Assembly (NCBI GenBank): GCA_036397065.1
Contig: DASWJP010000102.1
Coordinates: 1-25,374 of the forward strand
Source: JAJFGI01 sp036397065
GTDB lineage: Bacteria > Pseudomonadota > Alphaproteobacteria > Kiloniellales > J153
Length of the DNA stretch: 25,374 nucleotides
Direction of reading: 5' to 3'
A model generated the notes under the pieces. That model ran no database searches. It saw only the letters and a program-made list of their open reading frames with translations, and was not told the DNA's origin. Shown piece by piece: positions 1 to 7,243 of this stretch (position 1 is the first letter of the stretch; each line of letters starts with the position of its first letter). The translations under genes were made by a program, and so were the position numbers.

Positions 1-3
1 CGC

Positions 4-693
4 TCAGCCGTTGTCGGCGTAGCTTTCCATCAAGCCCCGGCGGACCGTTTCAAGATGGCGGCGCATGCGCGCGGCGGCTTCGTCCGTGCGGCGGTCGGCG
101 ATGGCTTCGACCAGGGCCGCATGTTCCGCGTGGCTGTGATGGGATGAGTCAGGCACCGATTTTTTCTTGCGCGGCCGGGCCCAGACCGCGGCGCGGCGCA
201 CGGCGCTCAGGGTCTGATACAGCGCAATCAGGACGGCGTTGTGGGTCGCCTCGGCGATCGCCTGGTGCAACTTGTTGTCCCACACCTCGTAGATACGCCA
301 CGTGCGCGCCGCGCGGCTTTTGCGCAGGCACAGGCGCAGCTGTTCGATATCCGCCGTGTTCCCATTCAAGGCGGCGAGGGAGGCGAGCTCCGGCTCGATT
401 CTCAGCCGCGCCTCCATGACCTTGAGCGGATTGGTCCGATTGATGATGTGAGATATGCCGTTGGCTACTTCGATGGGGCCGCTGCCGATGAAGGTGCCGC
501 GGCCCACATGGCGCCAGATCAAACCCTCCGCCTCGATCACATCCAGGGCTTTGCGCAATGCCGAACGGCTGAGGTCAAGGCGCGCACAAAACTCCCGTTC
601 CGGCGGCAGGCGGCTGTTGAGTTGATAGTTTCCCTCGGCGATGAAAGTCTTTACCCGGTCGAGGGACGGGATATGTTCATTCTCTCTGGGCAT
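4..693 (-). CDS. GntR-family (FadR/FCD type) transcriptional regulator
   Basis: A 229-aa DNA-binding repressor or activator, probably of the divergent ABC transporter genes. Residues about 5-72 form a GntR winged helix: LPPEREFCARLDLSRSALRK is followed by ALDVIEAEGLIWR and the wing GRGTFI. Residues about 90-220 look like an FCD ligand domain, with the acidic/histidine metal set in DNKLHQAI, HAEHAALVEAI and RMRRHLE; known FCD proteins bind organic acids there. The frame is open 60 codons further upstream, but that stretch looks non-coding and would swallow the operator, so I chose the ATG at 691-693. That start lies directly beside the inverted repeat at 695-714, which suggests autoregulation. 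The ligand is unknown, probably the transported compound or a catabolite of it. The family call is firm; the regulated target is inferred from divergence. Confidence 0.9.
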   Translation of the reverse strand: MPRENEHIPSLDRVKTFIAEGNYQLNSRLPPEREFCARLDLSRSALRKALDVIEAEGLIWRHVGRGTFIGSGPIEVANGISHIINRTNPLKVMEARLRIEPELASLAALNGNTADIEQLRLCLRKSRAARTWRIYEVWDNKLHQAIAEATHNAVLIALYQTLSAVRRAAVWARPRKKKSVPDSSHHSHAEHAALVEAIADRRTDEAAARMRRHLETVRRGLMESYADNG

Positions 694-694
694 T

Positions 695-797
695 AACCAA
701 TTTCCACATTGGTTGCGATTCTTACCAATAAGGCATTTGATTTTCACTGTAAAGCTTGACTCTTTACGGCAAAGAATTCCACCATTCGAACATTGGT
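695..797. promoter_or_regulatory. Divergent operator region with repeated ACCAAT/ATTGGT half-sites
   Basis: A perfect 7-bp inverted repeat, AACCAAT-6-ATTGGTT, lies at 695-714, immediately upstream of the regulator start. A further ACCAAT is at 724-729 and another ATTGGT at 792-797 (in CATTGGTT, also seen at 707-714). A separate dyad, GTAAAG-7-CTTTAC, spans 749-767. FadR-type GntR proteins often bind short dyads with a TGGT/ACCA core, which matches. The region lies between the GntR gene and the binding-protein gene, so it probably controls both. I could not fix a convincing -35/-10 pair. Confidence 0.6.
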
Positions 798-896
798 TCA
801 AGTCTCCGGTTCTTCCATGGAAGGGGCCGGACATGGCCGGTTGCAAGAAATCGGCGCATTCTTGAACCGGCAAAAAAAACGAACAGGGAGGATGAA

Positions 897-1901
897 ATGG
901 CTGGTTTCCCGAAACTCAGGTGGATCGGCGCGATCGCCATGATGGTGATGGCGCTCTGTCTTGTGTCCGGGCCGGTCGGGGCGCAAAGCAAGGGCTCCAT
1001 GCATGTGGCCTTTGGCGATACCCCAGATCCCGAGATGCTGAATTTCCTGGCCGCCGTGGCGCGCGCCGGGGAGCGTGGTGTGGACGTCAAGGTGAGCTTT
1101 CTGAATTCCGAGGACATCGCCGCGCAGGCGGTGGTCAGCAGCCAGGCGGACATCGGGGTGGGAACACCCTATGCCCTGATCCAAAAGGTGAAGGCGCCGA
1201 TCCGCATGTTCTATCAGTTGGCGCAGATGCGCTTCTTCCCGATCGTCAATACGGCGAAGTACAAGGACTGGAAGGATCTGGATGGCGAGCCGATCACGGT
1301 CCATTCCCGCGGCTCGGGCACCGAGGCGATCATGCAGTGGATGGCCGACGTGCACGGCATCAAATATAAGAGCATCAGCTACGTTCCCGGCTCGTCTGTT
1401 CGCGCCGGGGCCATGCTTCAAGGCACCATCGACGTGACTGTGGTCGATGCGGAGCGGAACCGCCTGCTGATGGAGAAGGGTGAAGGCAGATTCGCCGTCC
1501 TGCCCCTGCCCAAGATGGAAGCTTCCGACGAAGCCCTGTATGCCAACGTCAATTGGCTGAAGGAGCAGCAGGGGGCGGTCGATATCCTGGTCGAGGAGTT
1601 GATCAACGTCTGGCGCGAGGTGAACGCCGATCCGAGAGCCATCGTCGCCATGCGCGCGAAATACAACCTGCTGCCCGACATGCCCCAGAAGGACGTGGAC
1701 GACATCAGGCCCGCCTTCGCCGAGGGCGTGGCGGCCGGAATGTATTCGGACAACGGCGGCGGTATCGATTCGGTGAAGCAGGATTTCGAGTTCTTCACCA
1801 GTTCCGGCACGCTCCAGGGCAAAGCGGCCGATTTCAAGGTCGAGGACTTTTGGTACCTCGACCCGCTCAACCGGGCACTCGACAAGCTTGGTCGCAAGTA
1901 A
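897..1901 (+). CDS. ABC transporter substrate-binding protein, NitT/TauT (NMT1-like) type
   Basis: A 334-aa periplasmic binding protein that would deliver a small organic anion to the permeases encoded downstream. A signal peptide is clear: a hydrophobic stretch IGAIAMMVMALCLVSGPVG ending near AQS, consistent with cleavage around residue 27. The mature part shows the NMT1/SsuA-like layout: an N-terminal lobe, SQADIGVGTPYALIQ, the loop HSRGSGTEAIMQW, then YVPGSSVRAGAMLQGTIDVT. The ATG at 897 follows a strong Shine-Dalgarno, CAGGGAGG. An in-frame opening further upstream crosses the operator and is rejected. It is the first gene of a five-gene transport and catabolic set. The ligand cannot be read from the sequence; sulfonates, taurine, pyrimidine precursors or aromatic acids are all family precedents. 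Confidence 0.88.
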   Translation: MAGFPKLRWIGAIAMMVMALCLVSGPVGAQSKGSMHVAFGDTPDPEMLNFLAAVARAGERGVDVKVSFLNSEDIAAQAVVSSQADIGVGTPYALIQKVKAPIRMFYQLAQMRFFPIVNTAKYKDWKDLDGEPITVHSRGSGTEAIMQWMADVHGIKYKSISYVPGSSVRAGAMLQGTIDVTVVDAERNRLLMEKGEGRFAVLPLPKMEASDEALYANVNWLKEQQGAVDILVEELINVWREVNADPRAIVAMRAKYNLLPDMPQKDVDDIRPAFAEGVAAGMYSDNGGGIDSVKQDFEFFTSSGTLQGKAADFKVEDFWYLDPLNRALDKLGRK

Positions 1902-2048
1902 CTCGCATGCCCGGTCGCGGATACGGGTGGTCCGGTGATCCCTGCCCGGGCCATCCGTTCCGATACGCGAAGGCGGCGCCGGCCAACCGGTGGATGTGGA
2001 CGATCTCCTCGGCGTAAGTGGAAACAGCCGGCAGAGTCGATTGCCTTC

Positions 2049-2864
2049 ATGAGCACACCCGCCACAGGCTTGAAAACCAGATCGTCCCTGTTGGGCGTCT
2101 CGACGGCGGGCGTCTCGACGTGGCTGTTCCGGCTCGTCTCCATCGCCATGCTGTTCGGAGCCTGGGAGATCGCCGGGCGGATGCCCATCAGTCCGGCGTT
2201 TCCGGGCTTCCTGGAAACCATGACTTCCCTAGTCCAGATGATCGCCGACGGGCGCATGGGCCAGGCCTATTATCAGACCCTTGAGCCCCTGGTCATCGGC
2301 ATCGGCCTGTCGGCGCTGGTCGGCGTTGCCATGGGCGTGGTGATGGGATTGTCCAGAACTTTTCAATGGACCTGGGAGCCGGTCTTCGTGGTCATGCAGG
2401 CGGCACCCATGGCGGCGCTGATCCCGCTCATCACCTTCGTTTATGGCATCGGCACCACAGCGAAGGTCGTCGCGGTGATCATCCTGGCCGCGCCGATCAT
2501 CGTGCTCAACAGCTTCAAGGCGGTGCGCAACGCCAACGCGTCGCTGATTCAGATGTGCCGGTCGTTTCAGGGCACCGGCGCGCAGGTGGTTTGGAAGGTC
2601 ATCATTCCCGATGCCAGCCCGGTCATCTTCGCCGGCCTGCGCCTGGGCGTGGCGGGTGGTTTCATCGGTGTCATCCTGGCCGAGTTGCTCATCACGCCCA
2701 CCGGTATCGGCGATCTCATCACCTATCACCGCTCGGTGGCGGAATACGCCGACATGTATGCCGCGGTGTTCTCCATCATCGTTATCGCGGCGGTCACCGT
2801 CGGCCTGTTGGAGAAGGCCGAAGGCCGGTTCTTCCGGCCGGAAAAAAGAACCGGCAACTCCTAG
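2049..2864 (+). CDS. ABC transporter permease, SsuC/TauC-like (first of two)
   Basis: A 271-aa inner-membrane permease of the BPD_transp_1 family. About six hydrophobic segments are visible, including LVSIAMLFGAWEIAG near the N terminus and VFSIIVIAAVTVGLL at the C terminus. The cytoplasmic coupling (EAA-type) loop is MCRSFQGTGAQVVWKVIIPD followed by a Gly-rich helix. I chose the ATG at 2049, giving MSTPATG; the longer in-frame opening from 1935 is arginine-rich and unlike a permease N terminus. The Shine-Dalgarno is poor. A 147-bp gap follows the binding-protein gene, so expression may drop between the two. It probably pairs with the second permease at 3674 as a heterodimer. Confidence 0.88.
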   Translation: MSTPATGLKTRSSLLGVSTAGVSTWLFRLVSIAMLFGAWEIAGRMPISPAFPGFLETMTSLVQMIADGRMGQAYYQTLEPLVIGIGLSALVGVAMGVVMGLSRTFQWTWEPVFVVMQAAPMAALIPLITFVYGIGTTAKVVAVIILAAPIIVLNSFKAVRNANASLIQMCRSFQGTGAQVVWKVIIPDASPVIFAGLRLGVAGGFIGVILAELLITPTGIGDLITYHRSVAEYADMYAAVFSIIVIAAVTVGLLEKAEGRFFRPEKRTGNS

Positions 2865-2887
2865 CCGCACCCTTGGATCAGAGCGTA

Positions 2888-3664
2888 ATGCCGTTATCCG
2901 AACAGCCGCCCGATATCGTCGAAACCCGCGGGATTTCGAAGATCTACGAAGGCGGCATCCAGGCCCTCGAGGGGGTCGACCTGGGCTTCCCCCAAGGGCA
3001 GATGACCACGCTGCTCGGGCCCTCGGGCTGCGGCAAGACGACGCTGCTCAAGATTATCGCCGGCTTGCTCGAGCCGAGCGAAGGTGAAATCCGGGTATCC
3101 GGGGTGCCTGTCGCCGGGCCGGGGCCGGAGCGGGCGCTGGTGTTTCAGGACTTCGCGTTGATGCCGTGGGCCAGCGTGCTGCGCAATGTGGGCTTCGGCC
3201 TCGAGTTGCGTGGCGTGGCCAAGGCGGAGCGGGAGGAAACGGCGCGGCGCTATATCGACAAGGTCGGCCTCGCGGGATTCGAAGGGCGCTATCCCCACGA
3301 GCTGTCGGGCGGCATGAAACAGCGCGTGGGCCTCGCCCGGGCGCTCGCCGTGAACGCCAAGGTGCTGTTGATGGACGAGCCGTTTTCCGCCGTCGACGAA
3401 CAGACCCGCCGGCAGTTCCAGGAAGACCTGTTGCGCCTGCTATCGGTCGAGAAGAAAACGGTCATCTTCGTCACCCATTCGATCGAGGAAGCGGTCTACA
3501 TCTCCGACCGGATCGTCCTGCTGTCGCCGCGCCCCGGCCGGGTTTCCCGGATCTTCCATCCGGCCATCGATCGCAGCCGCACGTCCGACAAGATCCGCCG
3601 CGACGCCGCCTACCTCGATACGGTCGAGGAGATCTGGCAGATTGTCCGGCAGTATCTGGACTAG
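2888..3664 (+). CDS. ABC transporter ATP-binding protein, SsuB/TauB-like
   Basis: A 258-aa cytoplasmic ATPase that drives the adjacent importer. All catalytic motifs are present in order: Walker A GPSGCGKTT (residues about 43-51), Q-loop VFQDFALMPW, signature LSGGMKQR, Walker B VLLMDEPFSAVDEQ and switch histidine in VTHSIEEA. The residues MPWASVLRNV after the Q-loop are typical of the nitrate/sulfonate/taurine subclass. The start is the ATG at 2888; the frame is open far upstream only because it overlaps the permease gene in another frame. It begins 23 bp after the first permease and ends 9 bp before the second, consistent with one transcript. Confidence 0.93.
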   Translation: MPLSEQPPDIVETRGISKIYEGGIQALEGVDLGFPQGQMTTLLGPSGCGKTTLLKIIAGLLEPSEGEIRVSGVPVAGPGPERALVFQDFALMPWASVLRNVGFGLELRGVAKAEREETARRYIDKVGLAGFEGRYPHELSGGMKQRVGLARALAVNAKVLLMDEPFSAVDEQTRRQFQEDLLRLLSVEKKTVIFVTHSIEEAVYISDRIVLLSPRPGRVSRIFHPAIDRSRTSDKIRRDAAYLDTVEEIWQIVRQYLD

Positions 3665-3673
3665 GGGCGCACG

Positions 3674-4429
3674 ATGAACCTGTTTGGTCTGAGGATCCCG
3701 TTTGCCGTCGCGCCCCTGCTCTGGGGCGTGCTGTGGGAAATCGTCGGCCAAAGCGGAACGGTCTTTATCATTCCGCCCTTGTCGAGTGTCTTTGTATCCC
3801 TCTTCGAACTGGTTCAGCGTGGCAATTTTCAAGCGGCCGCCTGGCAGACCCTGACGTCATTTTCCAAGGGCATGGGGCTGGCCGTGGTTGTCGGCATCGC
3901 CCTGGGCTTCCTGATGGGCCGGGTCGAGGCGGCCAACCGGCTGCTTGGCATGTGGGTGAACATCTTCGCCAGCGCGCCCTTGTCGGCCCTGGTGCCCGTG
4001 CTGATGCTGCTGTTCGGCCTCGGCGAGACGACCATCATCGTGACCGTCTTCCTGTTCGCCGTCTGGATCATCATCCTCGACACCTTTGCCGGCGTGTCCA
4101 AAGTCAATACATCGCTGGTGGAAATGGGCCGCTCCTTCGGGGCGACGCGTGTGCAACTCTATGTGAAGCTGATTTTCTGGGCGGCGTTGCCGGAAATCCT
4201 GGCTGGCATTCGCCTCGGCCTGATTCGTGGCGTCAAAGGCGTGGTGATCGGACAGCTTCTGGTCTCGGTCGTCGCCTTCGGCCAGCTCTTCGCCACCTAT
4301 TCTCGAAATTTCATGTTCGATGAGTTTTGGGCCTTGGCGATCGTCATGTTCGCCTTCGCCCTCGGCCTATCTGGCTTGATCGGAAAATTGGAACAACGGG
4401 TCGAATATTACGCCGGGACCCGGGATTGA
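3674..4429 (+). CDS. ABC transporter permease, SsuC/TauC-like (second of two)
   Basis: A 251-aa inner-membrane permease, homologous in layout to the permease at 2049 but clearly diverged. Hydrophobic segments include IPFAVAPLLWGVLWEIVG at the N terminus, LSALVPVLMLLFGLG and VTVFLFAVWIIILDTFAGV in the middle, and FALAIVMFAFALG-like helices at the end. The coupling loop is MGRSFGATRVQLYVKLIFWA. The start at 3674 lies 9 bp after the ATPase stop. Having two different permeases, one ATPase and one binding protein fits a heterodimeric importer of the NitT/TauT group. Confidence 0.88.
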   Translation: MNLFGLRIPFAVAPLLWGVLWEIVGQSGTVFIIPPLSSVFVSLFELVQRGNFQAAAWQTLTSFSKGMGLAVVVGIALGFLMGRVEAANRLLGMWVNIFASAPLSALVPVLMLLFGLGETTIIVTVFLFAVWIIILDTFAGVSKVNTSLVEMGRSFGATRVQLYVKLIFWAALPEILAGIRLGLIRGVKGVVIGQLLVSVVAFGQLFATYSRNFMFDEFWALAIVMFAFALGLSGLIGKLEQRVEYYAGTRD

Positions 4430-4453
4430 GCGTTCGAAACCATGGAGAAGTCA

Positions 4454-5137
4454 ATGCCATTCGTGATCCCCGCGCCGCCGCCGGTCACCCTCGAGGTCGC
4501 CGGCGAGACGGGCCGTTTTCCGGTTCGCCGCATTTATTGCGTCGGCCGAAATTACGTCGAACACGTGCGCGAGATGGGCAATGACGAACGCGAGCCGCCG
4601 TTCTTCTTCCAGAAGCCGGCCGATGCCATCCTGCCGAGCGGTAGCGATTTTCCCTACCCGCCGAAAACCAGCGACGTTCATCACGAGATCGAGCTTGTCG
4701 TCGCCATCGGCGAGGGCGGCCACGATATCGCCGTCGGCAAAGCGCTCGGACATGTCTATGGCTATGCGGTCGGCATCGATTTCACCCGCCGCGACCTGCA
4801 GGGCAAGGCCAAGGAAATGCGCCGGCCGTGGGAAGCCGGCAAGGCCTTCGATCATGCGGCGCCCTGTACCGCGGTCCGGCCGGCCGGGACGATCGGCCAT
4901 CCCGGCAAGGGCCGGATCTGGCTCTCCGTCAACGGCAAGGTCAAACAGGACGGCGATCTGGCGCAGCAAATCTGGAACGTCTCGGAAACCATCGCGGATC
5001 TCTCCAGCTATTTCACGCTTGCCCCCGGCGACTTGATCTTCACCGGCACGCCCGCCGGAGTCGGCCCGGTGGTGCGCGGCGACAAACTCAGCGGCGGCAT
5101 CGCGGGCATCGGCGAGATCGAAATCCAAGTTATCTGA
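4454..5137 (+). CDS. Fumarylacetoacetate hydrolase (FAH) family protein
   Basis: A 227-aa enzyme of the FAH superfamily, closest in layout to fumarylpyruvate or acylpyruvate hydrolases, which cleave or decarboxylate beta-diketo acids in aromatic ring catabolism. The family core is intact: IYCVGRNYVEHVREMG, FFFQKPADAI, then the metal ligands in HHEIELVVAIG (ExE), GYAVGIDFTRRDLQ with the acidic ligand, and the C-terminal FTGTPAGVGPV. I prefer the ATG at 4454, just after GGAGAAG; an in-frame ATG at 4442 would add four residues. It is the last gene of the transporter set, so the imported compound is probably an aromatic or dicarboxylic acid feeding this step. The exact substrate is inferred and not shown. 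Confidence 0.88.
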   Translation: MPFVIPAPPPVTLEVAGETGRFPVRRIYCVGRNYVEHVREMGNDEREPPFFFQKPADAILPSGSDFPYPPKTSDVHHEIELVVAIGEGGHDIAVGKALGHVYGYAVGIDFTRRDLQGKAKEMRRPWEAGKAFDHAAPCTAVRPAGTIGHPGKGRIWLSVNGKVKQDGDLAQQIWNVSETIADLSSYFTLAPGDLIFTGTPAGVGPVVRGDKLSGGIAGIGEIEIQVI

Positions 5138-5427
5138 CCTTGCGCCCAGGGCGCCAGGTGCCTAACGCAGTGGGGCCTCAGGCGCGAAGTCGCTGAAGTC
5201 ATTCGCCTCGATTTCGTCTCAAGGCCGCAATAACAGCATCCCGGGCTGCCACAGCCGCGGCTGAAAATCGCATGGATCTCAGCCGATTCACCGGGTCTAA
5301 GGCGTGGCGCCTCTGTGAGGCCGGAAAGGCCCATTCGTGCGGCTACGGCGGCCCACTGGCCTGGGCTAGACCGCGTCAAAGCGCCGCAATAAGTTAAAAA
5401 TCAAGCAAAAACAGTATTTTACAATTA
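5138..5427. other. Non-coding stretch after the transporter/FAH gene set
   Basis: I see no convincing gene here on either strand. A weak GCGCC-CAG-GGCGC dyad lies just after the FAH stop but has no T-run, so I do not call it a terminator. GC falls sharply near 5390, where the iron-responsive promoter begins. Confidence 0.5.
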
Positions 5428-5441
5428 CGAATCATTTTCAT

Positions 5442-5471
5442 TTGCAATCAATCGTTTCGATGATATTTAAT
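5442..5471 (+). promoter_or_regulatory. Putative sigma70-type promoter of the iron-responsive cluster
   Basis: A -35-like TTGCAA at 5442-5447 and a -10-like TTTAAT at 5466-5471 are separated by 18 bp, inside an AT-rich island in otherwise GC-rich DNA. Transcription would start near 5478, inside the Fur-type palindrome, which is the usual arrangement for iron repression. The leader to the DUF2325 gene would then be over 400 nt. Confidence 0.45.
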
Positions 5472-5491
5472 GCGAATGAATATCATTCGCA
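5471..5491. promoter_or_regulatory. Fur-type operator (perfect 9-3-9 palindrome)
   Basis: TGCGAATGA and TCATTCGCA are perfect inverted copies around the spacer ATA. The core GAATGA-ATA-TCATTC matches the classical Fur box pattern of nested AAT/ATT half-sites. A second, degenerate Fur-like stretch (GAATCATTTTCATTTGCA) lies upstream at 5429-5446. The downstream genes are imelysin-type iron proteins, which supports iron control. An Irr or RirA-type site is possible in alphaproteobacteria but the sequence looks more like Fur. Confidence 0.75.
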
Positions 5492-5915
5492 AACTTGTGC
5501 GAGCCATTGTCCGCGCAAACCGAATGGGGCGGCGGCCGGCAATTCCACGGGTATCTCCTGGGGTCATTCCACCGGCGCTCACCAGGCTGGAGGGGATCAG
5601 AATTGCGCTGTCCCGGGGCAAGCCGGCACGTTGCGTATACGGGTCGCACCATCGGCTGGAAGATGGTCGAGGAGACATCCATCCAGACACGGGGGTTCCG
5701 GATGCTCTTGGCTTCTAGCCCAGATTTCTGACCAAGGGTGCCGGAAATGTTCATTTGGCGCACTCTAGAGCCGGCCACCCTGGCGGCGGTGCTGGCCTTT
5801 GCGGCACGCCGCGATACGCAGACCACGATTGAGCCATGCCGCGCCACGGGCCCGTGCTCGGCGAATGCCGCGAAAGCGGAACCGGCGGTTCGCCGGTGCC
5901 TGCACGAGGTGGATC
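5492..5915. other. Long leader/non-coding stretch before the DUF2325 gene
   Basis: Short open frames exist (for example 5470-5718 on the plus strand, beginning inside the Fur palindrome) but none shows a recognisable motif, good start signal or convincing codon use. The stretch is probably a long 5' leader, or the remnant of a decayed gene. Confidence 0.4.
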
Positions 5916-7160
5916 GTGTGTGAGTTGACGGACGTGAAGCTCGAAGCCTCCGTCGCGCACGGCCGGCGGCGCAAGCTCTGGGAGATTGAAAGCACCTACC
6001 ATTGCTCGATCACGGGCACGTGCTTCAGTCTCGATGAACTGCAAAAGATTGGACAGAAAGCCGGCGCGCCCGCACCCGCCGGCGTGGCGGACCATGCCGT
6101 GCATGCCCATTACGTTCGCTGTGCCGCCCGGCCCGGCCGAATCGCCAAGCTGATGCACAAGGCATTGGACCGTAAATATCGCGTAGCGGTTGAGCGTGTT
6201 CGACACCTGGCGTCGCCGGCAGAATTTCGCCGGTTCTGGGTCGAGGCGCTGGAAAGCGGCTATGTGGCCGGACCGTATTGGGCGCTCCTGACTCGTGCCG
6301 CGGTCGGGCAGGATCTCATGGCTCAGATGTTTGGAGACGTTCACATGCTGTCGCATCTCCAGGCGGGGACGCAGCGAAGCGATGTTATTCGGCTCCGTGA
6401 GCTGGAACGGAAGAATCGCGATTTGACCAACACGATCGCCAAGGAAAAGGCCGTGACCCGCCGGCGAATCGCCATCCACGAGCGGGAAAAACAACACCAC
6501 CGGGAACGAGAATTTGCGGTCGAAGATATCAAGCAGCGTCTGGTCAACGCAGAGGCACGACTCAAGGCGGGCGAAGGTGGATCGGATCGAGTGGCTCCGG
6601 AGGCGCGAATCAGGACACTTGAACAGATGGTCATTGTTCGTGGCGAGGACGCAAAGCAAGCGAAGGAAATGCTGGCCGAGCGCACGGCTGAGCTGGCTGC
6701 GGCTCGGGTGGAAATAGATGCTCTCCGGCAATTGACACGCGCTCTCGAAATCGAGTGCGAGTCGATGGCGGCGGTGCTCGAAAATGATCGGAGCCATCCG
6801 TCCGGCTCGCTTGATCTCACCGGCCGATGCATTCTCTATGTCGGTGGACGCACCGGATTGGTCGCCCATTTTCGCGCCTTGGTTGAACAGGCTAATGGCC
6901 GCTTCATCCACCACGATGGCGGCCTCGAGGAAAACGAGGGGCGCCTCAGCCGGTTGCTGTCGCAAGGCGATATCGTGTTGTGTCCGATCGATTGCGTCAG
7001 TCACGGCGCTTGCATCCGCGCCAAACGCTTCTGCAAGCAGAATGCCAAAATCTTTATTCCCCTTCGCAGCGCGGGATTGTCGTCATTCGTCGGCGGTTTG
7101 CGAAACATCGCAGCGCAAGCGGTGGCAGATGGAGCGATCCGGGATTCTGCGATGCAATGA
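5916..7160 (+). CDS. DUF2325 domain protein with central coiled coil
   Basis: A 414-aa, probably cytoplasmic protein of unknown function. The N-terminal domain (about 1-145) has HGRRRKLWEIESTYHCSITG, a cysteine-bearing motif. Residues about 150-295 are highly charged and heptad-rich (LERKNRDLTNTIAKEKAV), a long coiled coil. The C-terminal DUF2325 domain (about 305-400) contains ILYVGGRTGLVAHFRALVE, FIHHDGG, VLCPIDCVSHGACIRAKRFC and IFIPLRSAGLSSF. Clustered Cys and His residues could bind metal, but that is inference. I chose the GTG at 5916, shortly after GAGGTGG; a TTG at 5925 or an ATG at 5799 are alternatives, the latter adding an arginine-rich stretch. It lies between the Fur-type operator and the imelysin genes, with no clear terminator before them, so iron control is likely. 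Confidence 0.85.
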   Translation: MCELTDVKLEASVAHGRRRKLWEIESTYHCSITGTCFSLDELQKIGQKAGAPAPAGVADHAVHAHYVRCAARPGRIAKLMHKALDRKYRVAVERVRHLASPAEFRRFWVEALESGYVAGPYWALLTRAAVGQDLMAQMFGDVHMLSHLQAGTQRSDVIRLRELERKNRDLTNTIAKEKAVTRRRIAIHEREKQHHREREFAVEDIKQRLVNAEARLKAGEGGSDRVAPEARIRTLEQMVIVRGEDAKQAKEMLAERTAELAAARVEIDALRQLTRALEIECESMAAVLENDRSHPSGSLDLTGRCILYVGGRTGLVAHFRALVEQANGRFIHHDGGLEENEGRLSRLLSQGDIVLCPIDCVSHGACIRAKRFCKQNAKIFIPLRSAGLSSFVGGLRNIAAQAVADGAIRDSAMQ

Positions 7161-7184
7161 ACCGTGAACCGACAGGCCGTGATG

Positions 7185-7203
7185 GTTTCACCGCGCGTGA
7201 AAC
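7185..7203. other. Inverted repeat between DUF2325 and imelysin genes
   Basis: A perfect 7-bp dyad GTTTCAC-5-GTGAAAC in the 83-bp gap. It is followed by GATCTGAAAAAAG and not by a T-run, so it is more likely an operator or mRNA hairpin than a plus-strand terminator. Nothing further can be said from sequence alone. Confidence 0.35.
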
Positions 7204-7243
7204 GATCTGAAAAAAGAATTGAACTGAAGAATGGAGGATAGCA

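Noticed and set aside
5470..5718. 82-codon plus-strand frame starting within the Fur-type palindrome
   Set aside because: No ribosome site, no recognisable motif and the first codons are simply the operator sequence; not listed as a gene.
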